Assembly: GCA_947629405.1 (NCBI GenBank)
Contig: CANRDL010000010.1
Location: 1 to 35,472 of the forward strand
Reading direction: 5' to 3'
Source: an uncultured Bacilli bacterium
GTDB taxonomy: Bacteria > Bacillota_I > Bacilli_A > RF39 > UBA660
DNA length: 35,472 nt
The notes under the pieces are model-generated. The model had not been told where the DNA came from. It did not search any database and saw only the letters and a list, made by a program, of their open reading frames with translations. A program made the position numbers and the translations under genes. Within the stretch, counting starts at the first letter, position 1; each line of letters begins with the position of its first letter. This document shows, in pieces, positions 1 to 7,308 of this stretch.

Positions 1-429
1 TTTTCAAGTTTACTATTTGCTTTGCAGTATTTATTTTTAAATGCAATTTCAGGATGTTTAATGAATTTAATGTCATTGATAAGAAATTTTATATATAAAA
101 AATTTAATGATAAAATTCCAATTATATATTTAATATTAGTTATAATATGCATGATTATTTTATCATTGATATCCTACAAAGGAATTATAAGTTTACTTCC
201 TACTTTTGCTGTAATACTTTATAGTATAGCTTTATGGCAAAAAAATTTAACTATAACTAGAATTATTGAAATAATTTCTTGTTCACTTTATATAATCTAT
301 AATATTAAAGTTTTAGCAATAAGTGGTTTAATATCAACTTTTATTGAAATACTTTCGACCACAACAGCTATATATAAATTTGATATAAAAAAGACAAAAC
401 AAATACAAAGTGATTTAAAAATTAAGTAA
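1..429 (+). CDS. YgjV-family inner membrane protein (5' partial)
   Basis: The reading frame is open from the first base, so the gene starts upstream of the window; only the last 142 residues are present. They are strongly hydrophobic, with about four membrane spans separated by short basic loops, and end in a Lys-rich tail (FDIKKTKQIQSDLKIK). The block FALQYLFLNAISGCLMNLMS followed by LIRNFIYKKF is typical of the YgjV family, where an NxxR-like motif follows a small-residue-rich helix. Function in this family is not established. A TTG at position 22 lies inside a conserved helix and should not be taken as the start. The next gene (cutA-like) begins 17 bases after the stop. Confidence 0.7.
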   Translation, partial: FSSLLFALQYLFLNAISGCLMNLMSLIRNFIYKKFNDKIPIIYLILVIICMIILSLISYKGIISLLPTFAVILYSIALWQKNLTITRIIEIISCSLYIIYNIKVLAISGLISTFIEILSTTTAIYKFDIKKTKQIQSDLKIK

Positions 430-446
430 TTAAAAAGGAGTAGATT

Positions 447-761
447 ATGGATAAATATATAATAGTTACAACATTATGTGACAAAGAAGAAATTGCTAAT
501 AAAATAATTGATACATTGCTTGAAAAGAAATTAGTAGCGGGAAGCCAGGTTATCAAAGTTGATTCTAAATATTGGTGGAATAATAAAATAGAAGAAGTTA
601 ATGAATATAAATTAGAGTTTAGAACAAAAGAGAGTGAATTTTTAGAAATAGAAAATGAAATAAAGAGAATACATAATTATGAAGTTGCAGAAATTTCAAG
701 TTTTGAAATAAAAAATGCAAGTAAAGAATTTTTAAATTGGATAGATGAAAATTTAAAATAG
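447..761 (+). CDS. cutA: CutA1-like divalent-cation tolerance protein
   Basis: 104 residues, the normal CutA1 length. Family hallmarks in order: N-terminal beta strand YIIVTTLCDKEEIANKIIDT, the 'LLEKKLVAGSQVI' segment (usually EKLAAC), the aromatic 'KYWWNNKIEEVNEY' turn (usually SxYxWxGKIEExxE), then 'EFRTKE' and 'YEVAEISSFEI' (usually YxVPEIxxxPI). CutA proteins form very stable trimers with a ferredoxin-like fold; they were linked to copper tolerance, but their biochemical role remains unclear. The usual Cys of the AAC motif is Ser here (GSQ), which weakens a metal-binding reading. A good AAGGAG ribosome site lies 7-8 bases before the ATG. The downstream acetyltransferase follows almost at once, so the two are probably co-transcribed. 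Confidence 0.82.
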   Translation: MDKYIIVTTLCDKEEIANKIIDTLLEKKLVAGSQVIKVDSKYWWNNKIEEVNEYKLEFRTKESEFLEIENEIKRIHNYEVAEISSFEIKNASKEFLNWIDENLK

Positions 762-779
762 AAAGAAGTGAAAAATAAA

Positions 780-1319
780 ATGAATTTAAAATTTATTGAA
801 GTAAATTATGATAATTTAAAATTAGCAGTTCAAATTCAAAACAATATATTTCCTTTAGAAGATGGTAAAGCAAATTATATTGAAGGAATAACAAATGATC
901 CTTACAGAAAAGAAATGGTTAATTATATTGTTTATGATAATGATGAACCCATTGGGGTAGTTGGATTATATTCATATAACGAATATCCAACTGATGCTTG
1001 GCTTAGCTGGTTTGGAGTATTAAAACAATATAGAAAAAAAGGATATGGAAGTGCAATATTTGACTTTTTTGAAAAACTTTCAAAAGAAAAGGGATATAAA
1101 ACAATAAGAGTTTATACTGATGATGAATTCTCTTCAGCTATCAATTTATATAACAAAAAAGGAATGATAAAAGAATATTATAATAACGAGTTAGAATCAG
1201 ATGAAATAAATAATACAACTTTGATATTTTCAAAATCATTAATTCTTGAAAAAACAGAAAAATGGAATAATAAATTTCTCCAATTAACAGCACAGACTGC
1301 TAAAGAAAAAAATGAATAA
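780..1319 (+). CDS. GNAT-family N-acetyltransferase
   Basis: About 179 residues with a GNAT fold. Motif A is visible as 'WLSWFGVLKQYRKKGYGSAI', with the acetyl-CoA pyrophosphate loop R-K-K-G-Y-G, followed by helix 'FDFFEKLSKEKGY' and motif B 'TIRVYTDDEFSSAINLYNKKGM', in which the Asn-x-x-Tyr-x-x-x-Gly pattern is typical. The substrate cannot be read from sequence; a small molecule or ribosomal-protein N-terminus are family options. I chose ATG 780 because AGAAGTG lies nine bases before it; an in-frame GTG at 768 sits inside that ribosome site and is a poorer start. The gene follows cutA by 18 bases. Confidence 0.8.
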   Translation: MNLKFIEVNYDNLKLAVQIQNNIFPLEDGKANYIEGITNDPYRKEMVNYIVYDNDEPIGVVGLYSYNEYPTDAWLSWFGVLKQYRKKGYGSAIFDFFEKLSKEKGYKTIRVYTDDEFSSAINLYNKKGMIKEYYNNELESDEINNTTLIFSKSLILEKTEKWNNKFLQLTAQTAKEKNE

Positions 1320-1340
1320 GATAAAAAATAATTAGAAGTA

Positions 1341-1349
1341 TGATATAAT
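1341..1349 (+). promoter_or_regulatory. extended -10 promoter
   Basis: TGATATAAT gives a perfect TATAAT with the TGn extension; no good -35 box at the usual distance. It lies 27 bases before the 78-residue gene at 1377 and is well placed to drive it. Confidence 0.5.
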
Positions 1350-1376
1350 AATTTTAAATTTAGGGAGTGATATAAA

Positions 1377-1613
1377 ATGATGATTAGTCCTGAAACTTAC
1401 ATTAATACTCAAAAAAGAAAAACATATAAAGAGCTATTAAAAGAACGAAATAAATTAATAAATGATATAAAAAATTTTGAAAGTGGTAATATGGAAAATT
1501 CAAATTTAATAATTGAACCAGCACCAGAAGTAATTTATCAATGTAATCTAATGTATCTTGGGGAATTATGCAAACTTATTTTAGAAAAACACAAAAAAAA
1601 ATTTAATAAATGA
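1377..1613 (+). CDS. small conserved protein of unknown function
   Basis: 78 residues. It begins MMISPETYINTQKRKTYKEL and continues with a helical region (KERNKLINDIKNFE), a short Pro-containing linker (EPAPEV), then a second helix ending in a basic tail (KKKFNK). From memory, this layout (MISPExY, K-x-KT, a first helix, an acidic-Pro linker, then a Tyr-Leu-containing second helix) resembles a small protein common in Clostridia that has no known function; I cannot confirm that without a search. No signal peptide or Cys pair. The ribosome site AGGGAGTG is strong and there is an extended -10 promoter just upstream, so it is very probably a real, independently expressed gene. Confidence 0.65.
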   Translation: MMISPETYINTQKRKTYKELLKERNKLINDIKNFESGNMENSNLIIEPAPEVIYQCNLMYLGELCKLILEKHKKKFNK

Positions 1614-1632
1614 AAAATTGAAAAATAAATAT

Positions 1633-1641
1633 TGCTATAAT
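1633..1641 (+). promoter_or_regulatory. extended -10 promoter
   Basis: TGCTATAAT: perfect TATAAT with TGn extension, 24 bases before the 75-residue gene at 1666. No convincing -35 box. Confidence 0.48.
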
Positions 1642-1665
1642 GATATTTAGATTAGGAGAGAAAAT

Positions 1666-1893
1666 ATGGATAAAGATAAATTATTTGATTATTTAGTAGC
1701 AACAAATCAACTTGATGATTTTTTAGGATATGAAATACCACAAGAAATAAAAAATTATTTAGAAGAGTTGGCTATATCTTTTAAAAAAGATGAACTTACA
1801 GATGAAGAGATTCAAGATATTATTATGAAAATTGAATTAAAAAGCAATATTAATTATGAAATGTTATTTAATTACTTTAAAGAACAACTATAA
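1666..1893 (+). CDS. small acidic protein of unknown function
   Basis: 75 residues, acidic, predicted all-helical, cytosolic. It opens MDKDKLFDYLVATNQLDDFL and has a 'DELTDEEIQDIIMKIE' helix and an aromatic C-terminus (YEMLFNYFKEQL). I do not recognise a family. TAGGAGAG lies seven to eight bases before the ATG, and an extended -10 promoter precedes it. The start of the next gene (ASCH protein) lies 17 bases after the stop, so the two are likely transcribed together. Codon use matches the neighbours. Confidence 0.6.
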   Translation: MDKDKLFDYLVATNQLDDFLGYEIPQEIKNYLEELAISFKKDELTDEEIQDIIMKIELKSNINYEMLFNYFKEQL

Positions 1894-1910
1894 AAAAGGA
1901 AATGATAAAG

Positions 1911-2315
1911 ATGAAAGTAATAACAATTAAACAACCATGGGCAACATTAATAGCTAAAGGTTATAAAGAATATGAATTTAGAACTTGGAAAACTAAATAT
2001 CGTGGAGATATATTAATACATGCAGGTAAGAAAATTGATAAGAAGGCAATTGAGCGATTCAAATATCTAAATTTAGAATACCCAGTTGGTAAAATAATTG
2101 CTCAAGCAACAATTACAGATTGTGTATATGCTGATGAAGAATTTACCAAAAAAATGTATAAAAAAGATCCAATTGTATATAAAGGATTAATAAGTAAAGA
2201 AGATTGGCATGGATATGGTTTTAAATTAGAAAATGTTAAAGAAATAAATCCTATTGAAATAAATGGAAAATTAAGTCTATGGGATTATGATTATAAAAAT
2301 AGTAAGCAAAATTGA
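1911..2315 (+). CDS. ASCH-domain (PUA-like) RNA-binding protein
   Basis: About 134 residues, nearly all ASCH domain. The N-terminal signature 'MKVITIKQPWATLIAKGYKE' followed by 'YEFRTWKTKYRGDILIHAGK' matches the ASCH pattern SIKQPWAxLIxxGxKxxExRxW, RG-x-(L/I)-(L/I)-IHA. ASCH domains share the PUA fold and are thought to bind RNA or modified nucleosides; some members are amidohydrolases acting on N4-acylcytidines. The conserved Lys (KQPW), Glu/Arg (EFRTW) and the 'YRGDILIHAGK' strand are all present. An ATG at 1902 lies one base after the GGA and is too close; ATG 1911, with AAAGGA ten bases upstream, is preferred. Substrate is unknown. Confidence 0.8.
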   Translation: MKVITIKQPWATLIAKGYKEYEFRTWKTKYRGDILIHAGKKIDKKAIERFKYLNLEYPVGKIIAQATITDCVYADEEFTKKMYKKDPIVYKGLISKEDWHGYGFKLENVKEINPIEINGKLSLWDYDYKNSKQN

Positions 2316-2345
2316 TGGAGAATTAGATAAAGGAGTGGGAAATAA

Positions 2346-2741
2346 ATGTTTAATTTTAATCATGTAACTATAAGTGTTGATAATTTAGAGAACACATTAA
2401 ATTTTTATAAAAAATTTGGTTTTATCTTACATAAAGAATATCATGATGAAAATGTAGATATTGTAATGTTAAAACTTAATAATATGATATTAGAAATATT
2501 TCATTATATTGAAAATAATAAATTACCAGAACATTCTAAAAACTTAAATAAAGATTTAAAAACAATAGGTAATAAACATTTTGGATTAGGTGTTAAAAAT
2601 ATAGAAATGGCAAAGAAATTTATAGAGAAAAATAAATTAAATGATAATGAAATAATAATTAATAAAGGAAGATTGGGTAAACCATATTTCTTTATAAAAG
2701 ACCCTAATGGAATTTTAATGGAGATAATTGAAGAAGATTAA
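2346..2741 (+). CDS. VOC-family (glyoxalase/dioxygenase fold) protein
   Basis: 131 residues, one complete two-repeat VOC domain. The four positions that bind the metal in glyoxalase-type members are occupied: His6 (NHVTISV), Glu50 (MILEIF), His78 (KHFGLGV) and Glu126 (ILMEII). The strand 'KPYFFIKDPNGILMEI' is the classic FxxDPDGxxxEL end motif. So this is likely a metal-dependent lyase, isomerase or detoxifying enzyme acting on a small molecule (glyoxalase I-like, fosfomycin-resistance-like or methylmalonyl-CoA epimerase-like). It lacks the specific signatures that would pick one. It closes the run of small accessory genes; AAAGGAGTGG precedes the start. Confidence 0.8.
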   Translation: MFNFNHVTISVDNLENTLNFYKKFGFILHKEYHDENVDIVMLKLNNMILEIFHYIENNKLPEHSKNLNKDLKTIGNKHFGLGVKNIEMAKKFIEKNKLNDNEIIINKGRLGKPYFFIKDPNGILMEIIEED

Positions 2742-2751
2742 AAAAGTAGAA

Positions 2752-2785
2752 AGAAATTATTATTGCAGGTAATAATAATATTTCT
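2752..2785 (+). other. imperfect inverted repeat upstream of rbgA
   Basis: Arms AGAAATTATTATT (2752-2764) and AATAATAATATTTCT (2771-2785) pair over 13 bases with a two-base bulge, loop GCAGGT. No T-run follows, so it is a poor intrinsic terminator; it may be an mRNA 3' stabiliser or chance in AT-rich DNA. Confidence 0.3.
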
Positions 2786-2834
2786 AGAATTTATAGTATG
2801 TTAAAAAATTAGAGAATAAAAGGAAGTGATTTAA

Positions 2835-3713
2835 ATGGACAATCGTCAAAATCAGACAAACATCAACTGGTACCCAGGTCATATGAAAAAAACTAAAGAT
2901 ATTATTAAAGATATGTATCCTTTAATTGATGTAGTTTATGAACTTATTGATGCAAGAATACCTTATTCTTCTAAGATAGCGGATATTGATGAAATTATTA
3001 AAAATAAACCGCGTATTTTAATTATGACTAAGAGTGATTTATGTGATTTGAAAGAAACTAATAAATGGGTAAAATATTATGAAGAAAAAGGCTATCATGT
3101 TCTTCTTATGAATTTAAAAGATAATAATGATATTAAAAAATTAGTTGCTAAAACTAAAGAAATTACTAAATCTATAACTAAGAAAAGAGAAGATAAGGAG
3201 ATTATAAAAAAAGAAATAAGAGCATTAGTTATTGGTATACCTAATGTTGGGAAATCAACTTTAATAAATAAAATGGCTTCAAAAAAAGTAGCTGGAGTTG
3301 GAAATGTTCCTGGTTTTACTAAAAATGTGGTATGGTTAAAGGCTTTAAATAATATATTACTTTTAGATACCCCTGGTATTTTATGGCCAAAATTTGAAAA
3401 TGAAGAAATATCTTTGAATTTAGCGGCAATGAGTGCTATCAAAAGTGAAATCCTTCCTATTGATAAAGTGGCTATTCATATTTTAAATAAACTTGATAAG
3501 TATTATAATGAAATCTTACAAAAAAGATATAATATAAATCATGTGTTAAATGATGAATTAGATGTTACATATGATGCTATTGGTAAAAAAATGGGAGCAA
3601 TTATATCTAAAAATGAAGTTGACTATGATAGAGTAAGTATTATAATATTAAATGATGTAAAAAAAGAAATTATAAAAAATATAACATTTGATAGGATAGA
3701 ATTTTATGAATGA
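2835..3713 (+). CDS. rbgA: ribosome biogenesis GTPase RbgA (YlqF)
   Basis: 292 residues, close to Bacillus RbgA. It is a circularly permuted GTPase: the G4 motif comes first (TKSD in 'ILIMTKSDLCD'), followed by G1 (GIPNVGKST) and G3 (DTPG in 'LLDTPGILWPKFEN'). The N-terminal 'INWYPGHMKKT' is diagnostic of the YlqF/RbgA group. RbgA binds late 50S precursors and promotes maturation including uL16 incorporation; it is usually essential. The C-terminal ANTAR-like region is present. AGGAAGTG precedes the ATG. The 3' end overlaps rnhB by eight bases, the same order as in Bacillus subtilis, so translational coupling is likely. Confidence 0.95.
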   Translation: MDNRQNQTNINWYPGHMKKTKDIIKDMYPLIDVVYELIDARIPYSSKIADIDEIIKNKPRILIMTKSDLCDLKETNKWVKYYEEKGYHVLLMNLKDNNDIKKLVAKTKEITKSITKKREDKEIIKKEIRALVIGIPNVGKSTLINKMASKKVAGVGNVPGFTKNVVWLKALNNILLLDTPGILWPKFENEEISLNLAAMSAIKSEILPIDKVAIHILNKLDKYYNEILQKRYNINHVLNDELDVTYDAIGKKMGAIISKNEVDYDRVSIIILNDVKKEIIKNITFDRIEFYE

Positions 3714-4344
3714 TTTATTGAGTTTTGAAAAAAAATTATATAAAAAAAATATCACTTTAATAGGTGGAATTGATGAAGTAGGAAGGGGACCACTTGTTGG
3801 TAATGTAGTTGCTGCTTGCGTAATTCTTCCTAAAAATTATAAGTTGGAAGGACTTACCGATTCTAAAAAATTAAGTGAAAAAAAAAGAAATCAATTTTAT
3901 GATATAATAACAAAAGATGCCATCAGTATTGGAATTGGCAAATGTAGTTCTCAAGAAATTGATGAACTTAATATTTATCAAGCCACAAAAGTAGCTATGC
4001 AAAGAGCAATTGATGATATGGATATCAAACCTGAATATTTACTTATTGATGCAATGAAGTTAGATAATGATATTCCTCAAAATAATATTATTAAAGGAGA
4101 TCAAAAAAGTTTATCAATTGCAGCTGCTTCCGTAATTGCCAAAGTAACTCGGGATAAAGAAATGTATGAACTTGATAAAAAATATTCTCAATATGGTTTT
4201 GCATCTCATAAAGGCTATCCTACTAAGAAGCATTTAGAAGCATTAAAAAAATATGGGCCTCTGGATAATTATCGTTTTTCTTATGGTCCTTTAAAAGAAT
4301 TTAAAAAAGAGAAAGGAAATTTATATGAAATTAGTAATAGTTGA
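3706..4344 (+). CDS. rnhB: ribonuclease HII
   Basis: 212 residues, full length. The catalytic pair lies in 'GGIDEVGRGPLVGNVVAA' (Asp23, Glu24); the third acidic residue is in 'YLLIDAMKL', and the conserved 'SIAAASVIAKVTRDKEM' and 'YGFASHKGYPTKKHLEAL' blocks are intact. RNase HII cuts the RNA strand of RNA/DNA hybrids and starts removal of single ribonucleotides from DNA. The gene overlaps both rbgA (8 bases) and topA (20 bases), giving a tight three-gene operon. The stop codon is TGA, evidence that TGA is a stop in this organism. Confidence 0.96.
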   Translation: MNDLLSFEKKLYKKNITLIGGIDEVGRGPLVGNVVAACVILPKNYKLEGLTDSKKLSEKKRNQFYDIITKDAISIGIGKCSSQEIDELNIYQATKVAMQRAIDDMDIKPEYLLIDAMKLDNDIPQNNIIKGDQKSLSIAAASVIAKVTRDKEMYELDKKYSQYGFASHKGYPTKKHLEALKKYGPLDNYRFSYGPLKEFKKEKGNLYEISNS

Positions 4345-6349
4345 GTCACCAAGTAAAACTAAAGCTATCGAAAAATATTTAGGTAGTAATTATAAAGTTG
4401 TTTCTTCAAAAGGTCATATTAGAGATTTAGCAACGTCTGGTAAATTTGGTTTTGGTGTAGATATTGATAATGATTTTAAGCCTAATTATATAAATATAAA
4501 AGGTAAAGGTAAAGTAATTACCGATTTAAAAAAACAAGCTAAAAATAGTGAAATGGTTTATCTTGCTACTGACCCAGACCGTGAAGGAGAAGCTATTTCT
4601 TGGCATTTATATGATACTCTTTTATTAAATGATAATAATTATGAAAGAGTAGTTTTTAATGAAATAACTAAAGATGTTGTTACTAATGCTTTTAAAAATC
4701 CTCGAAAAATTGATATGGATCTTGTTAGAAGTCAAGAGACTAGAAGAATTATGGATAGAATTATTGGTTTTAGATTATCTAAATTAATGCAATCTAAAAC
4801 AGGAGGAAAATCAGCTGGTCGTGTCCAAAGTGTTGCTTTAAAATTGATTGTTGACCGAGAAAGAGAAATAGAAAAATTTGTTGAAGAAGAATATTTTACA
4901 ATTGAGGCCGACTTTAATGATTTTGTTGCCACATTAGAAAAATATCATGATAAAAAAATAGAAATTAAAACAGAAGTTGAAAAAGATGAAATACTTTCTA
5001 AACTATCTAATTCATTTAAAATAGAATCATGTGAAACAAAAGAAAAACAAAGATCAAGTGTTTTACCTTTTAAAACTTCTACCTTACAACAAGTGGCGGT
5101 AAGTAAATTAAACTTTAATTCATCTAAAACAATGAGAATTGCCCAAAAATTATACGAAGGTATAGATTTAGAAGATGAAACTGTTGGTTTAATTACATAC
5201 ATGAGAACTGATTCAACTCGTTTATCTTCTACATTTATTGATGAAACTTTTAAATATATAAATGGAAAATATGGCCCAGAATATGTTGGAGCATACAAAA
5301 AACAAAAAAAAGATGATAATGTTCAAGATGCCCATGAAGCAATTAGACCTACTAGTATTAAAAGAACACCTGAAAGTGTAAAAAAATACTTAACAAATGA
5401 TGAATTTAAATTATATTCTTTAATTTATAAAAGGGCTCTTTCATCACTTATGAAAAATGCTAAAGTATTATCTACAGTAATTGCTTTAGAAAATAATGGC
5501 TATTTATTTAAAGCAACTGGTAGTATTATAAAATTTGATGGATACTTAAAAGTTTATGGAGATTATGAATCTAAAGATGAAGTTAAACTTCCTGATTTTG
5601 CAAACTATAAAACTAATATTTTAGTTGCGGATAAAATAGAAGGTATAAAACATTTAACTAAACCATTACCAAGATATACCGAAGCTAGTTTAATAAAAGA
5701 AATGGAAAAATTAGGAATTGGAAGACCTTCAACTTATGCTAAAATTATTGATACTTTAAGAGAAAGAAATTATTGTAAAATTGATCATAAAAAATTTATT
5801 CCTACTGAGATTGGTATAGTAACAACAGATAAATTACAAGAATTTTTTTCCAGTATTATCAATGTAAAATATACCGCTAAAATGGAAAAAGAATTAGATG
5901 AAATTGCAGAGGCAAAATATGTTTCTAAAGAAGTATTAGCAGAATTTTGGAAAGAATTTGAACCACTTGTTGATATAGCCTTTAAAAATATGGAGAAAAA
6001 AGAACCAGAAAAAACTGGAGAAATATGTCCAGAATGTGGTTCAGATTTGGTCAAAAGAAATGGTAAATATGGAGAATTTGTAGCTTGCTCAAACTATCCT
6101 GAATGTAAATATATTAAAAAAGAAAAGAAAGAAATAAAAGAAATTATGGACTGCCCAAAATGTGATGGTAAAATTATCGAAAAAATAACTAAAAGAAAAA
6201 AAGTATTTTATGGATGTACTAATTATCCGAAATGTAAATTTGCCACTTGGGATTTACCAATTAAAGAAAAATGTCCAAAATGTAATGGAATTTTAACAAT
6301 TAAAAATAACAAGAAAAAATGCCTTGATTGTGATTATGAAGAAAAATAA
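4325..6349 (+). CDS. topA: DNA topoisomerase I
   Basis: 674 residues. The Toprim domain starts with MKLVIVESPSKTKAIEKYLG (Glu7) and carries DPDREGE at 83-89; the active-site Tyr292 is in 'LITYMRTDSTRLS'. From about residue 568 there are three Cys4-type zinc ribbons (CPECG...CSNYPEC, CPKCD...CTNYPKC, CPKCN...CLDCD), which help bind single-stranded DNA. The enzyme relaxes negative supercoils behind RNA polymerase. In Bacillus, topA is commonly followed by trmFO and xerC; that link is broken here, and the Xer gene lies some 18 kb downstream. The start ATG lies inside the end of rnhB. No strong terminator follows; the next promoter begins within ten bases. Confidence 0.97.
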   Translation: MKLVIVESPSKTKAIEKYLGSNYKVVSSKGHIRDLATSGKFGFGVDIDNDFKPNYINIKGKGKVITDLKKQAKNSEMVYLATDPDREGEAISWHLYDTLLLNDNNYERVVFNEITKDVVTNAFKNPRKIDMDLVRSQETRRIMDRIIGFRLSKLMQSKTGGKSAGRVQSVALKLIVDREREIEKFVEEEYFTIEADFNDFVATLEKYHDKKIEIKTEVEKDEILSKLSNSFKIESCETKEKQRSSVLPFKTSTLQQVAVSKLNFNSSKTMRIAQKLYEGIDLEDETVGLITYMRTDSTRLSSTFIDETFKYINGKYGPEYVGAYKKQKKDDNVQDAHEAIRPTSIKRTPESVKKYLTNDEFKLYSLIYKRALSSLMKNAKVLSTVIALENNGYLFKATGSIIKFDGYLKVYGDYESKDEVKLPDFANYKTNILVADKIEGIKHLTKPLPRYTEASLIKEMEKLGIGRPSTYAKIIDTLRERNYCKIDHKKFIPTEIGIVTTDKLQEFFSSIINVKYTAKMEKELDEIAEAKYVSKEVLAEFWKEFEPLVDIAFKNMEKKEPEKTGEICPECGSDLVKRNGKYGEFVACSNYPECKYIKKEKKEIKEIMDCPKCDGKIIEKITKRKKVFYGCTNYPKCKFATWDLPIKEKCPKCNGILTIKNNKKKCLDCDYEEK

Positions 6350-6358
6350 AATATTTTC

Positions 6359-6387
6359 TTGTATTTTTATATTTGTTATGTTATTCT
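6359..6387 (+). promoter_or_regulatory. promoter with extended -10
   Basis: TTGTAT (6359-6364), a 17-base spacer, then TATTCT (6382-6387) preceded by TGT, giving the TGn extension. The -10 box forms the left edge of a 20-base perfect palindrome (6381-6400). Confidence 0.45.
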
Positions 6388-6400
6388 ATTAATAGAATAA
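6381..6400. promoter_or_regulatory. 20-base perfect palindrome over the -10 box (candidate operator)
   Basis: TTATTCTATTAATAGAATAA is self-complementary over all ten base pairs. It covers the -10 and the expected start of transcription of the gene at 6420. No T-run follows, so it is not a terminator. Operator function is inferred only from position. Confidence 0.4.
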
Positions 6401-6419
6401 AAGGTAGGTGAGTTAAAGT

Positions 6420-7244
6420 ATGGACTATATTATGAAAGTATATAATAGTAGGTACTTTACAATAGGAATTTTTGTGATAATAGCAATTTTAGCTTTATTA
6501 TTTTTGATTTTATTATTAAGTGGAGAAAAAAAGAAAAAGAAAGAAAAAAATAAAACAAATCAAGAGGCTGCTCAAGCAAATCAAATAAATAATAATATGA
6601 ATCAAGATATTATGAATGCTGGAAACAATGTGACAAATGGCCCAGTTACTGTTGCTGATGCTAATAATATAACTGATGGAGTTATGATTACTCCTGATAT
6701 GCAAAGTGAACAAGCTATGCCAAATGTAGAGCCTAATGTTTCAGTTGATACTCCAGTTTCACCAAGTGTATCTGATTCTTCACCAGTTTCTTCAATATCA
6801 AATGAACAAAATACTCCTATTACAAGTGATCCAGTAATTAATGAAAATATTACTAATCCAGTTTTAAATGATAATGATGAAACTAATATATTTGCTAGTC
6901 AAGGATTAAATAATATGGCAAATGAAACTCCAGTTTCACCAAGTACTCCAGTGATACCTGAAATCCCTGAAGTAAAAACTGAAGATCCTATGCAAGTACC
7001 AGTAAATAATGACAATAATACTGTTAATCCTTCACCAGTTTCTTCTGTTAGCCCACAAGAAAATAATGAAGTTAAACTTCCAAGTATTGATGATTTATTA
7101 AACCAAGCGACTCCAAGTGAGCCACAACCAAATAAAGAATCAAATCCACAACCAGATCAATTTAGTTCGGTATTTGTATCAAATAATCAAAAGAATTCTG
7201 GAAATATTGATTTACCAAAATTAAATGATAACAATAATAACTAA
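6420..7244 (+). CDS. single-pass membrane protein with Asn/Pro/Ser-rich cytosolic tail
   Basis: 274 residues, no recognised domain. A short N-terminus is followed by one membrane helix (about residues 16-36, FTIGIFVIIAILALLFLILL) and immediately a strongly basic patch (GEKKKKKEKNK), so by the positive-inside rule the rest lies in the cytoplasm. The tail is low-complexity and acidic, rich in Asn, Pro, Ser, Thr and Val, with repeated 'TPVSPS', 'SPVSS' and 'PVI' units; DNA repeats at 6750-6767/6927-6944 (18 bases) and 6778-6793/7030-7045 (16 bases) show that it grew by internal duplication. A short conserved-looking C-terminal segment 'VKLPSIDDLLNQ' could be a partner-binding peptide. GGTAGGTGAG precedes the ATG; ATG 6432 is an alternative start. 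It sits just before parE but a terminator separates them. Confidence 0.7.
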   Translation: MDYIMKVYNSRYFTIGIFVIIAILALLFLILLLSGEKKKKKEKNKTNQEAAQANQINNNMNQDIMNAGNNVTNGPVTVADANNITDGVMITPDMQSEQAMPNVEPNVSVDTPVSPSVSDSSPVSSISNEQNTPITSDPVINENITNPVLNDNDETNIFASQGLNNMANETPVSPSTPVIPEIPEVKTEDPMQVPVNNDNNTVNPSPVSSVSPQENNEVKLPSIDDLLNQATPSEPQPNKESNPQPDQFSSVFVSNNQKNSGNIDLPKLNDNNNN

Positions 7245-7264
7245 GAGCGAAAGCTCTTTTTATT
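7243..7264 (+). terminator. intrinsic terminator
   Basis: Stem AAGAGC/GCTCTT closed by a stable GAAA tetraloop, followed by TTTTATTTT. It begins inside the stop codon of the upstream gene, so that gene is monocistronic. Confidence 0.85.
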
Positions 7265-7292
7265 TTGCTAAAATAAAATTTTATGATAAAAT
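7265..7292 (+). promoter_or_regulatory. putative parE promoter
   Basis: TTGCTA (7265-7270), 16-base spacer, TAAAAT (7287-7292) with a TGA extension. Transcription would start at about 7299, only some ten bases before the parE ATG, giving a very short leader that barely contains the GGTGAT ribosome site. Confidence 0.4.
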
Positions 7293-7308
7293 AAATTATG
7301 GTGATAAT

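Noticed and set aside
3095-3442. Antisense reading frames opposite rbgA, topA, parC, ppdK and others as genes
   Set aside because: They lie entirely within well-identified genes, have no ribosome sites, and show the Ser/Leu/Phe-rich composition expected of complementary-strand shadows.
3706-4344. Possible Mycoplasma-type code (TGA as Trp), suggested by the very high AT content
   Set aside because: rnhB ends at TGA exactly at the family's normal length, and Trp residues in conserved motifs are TGG.
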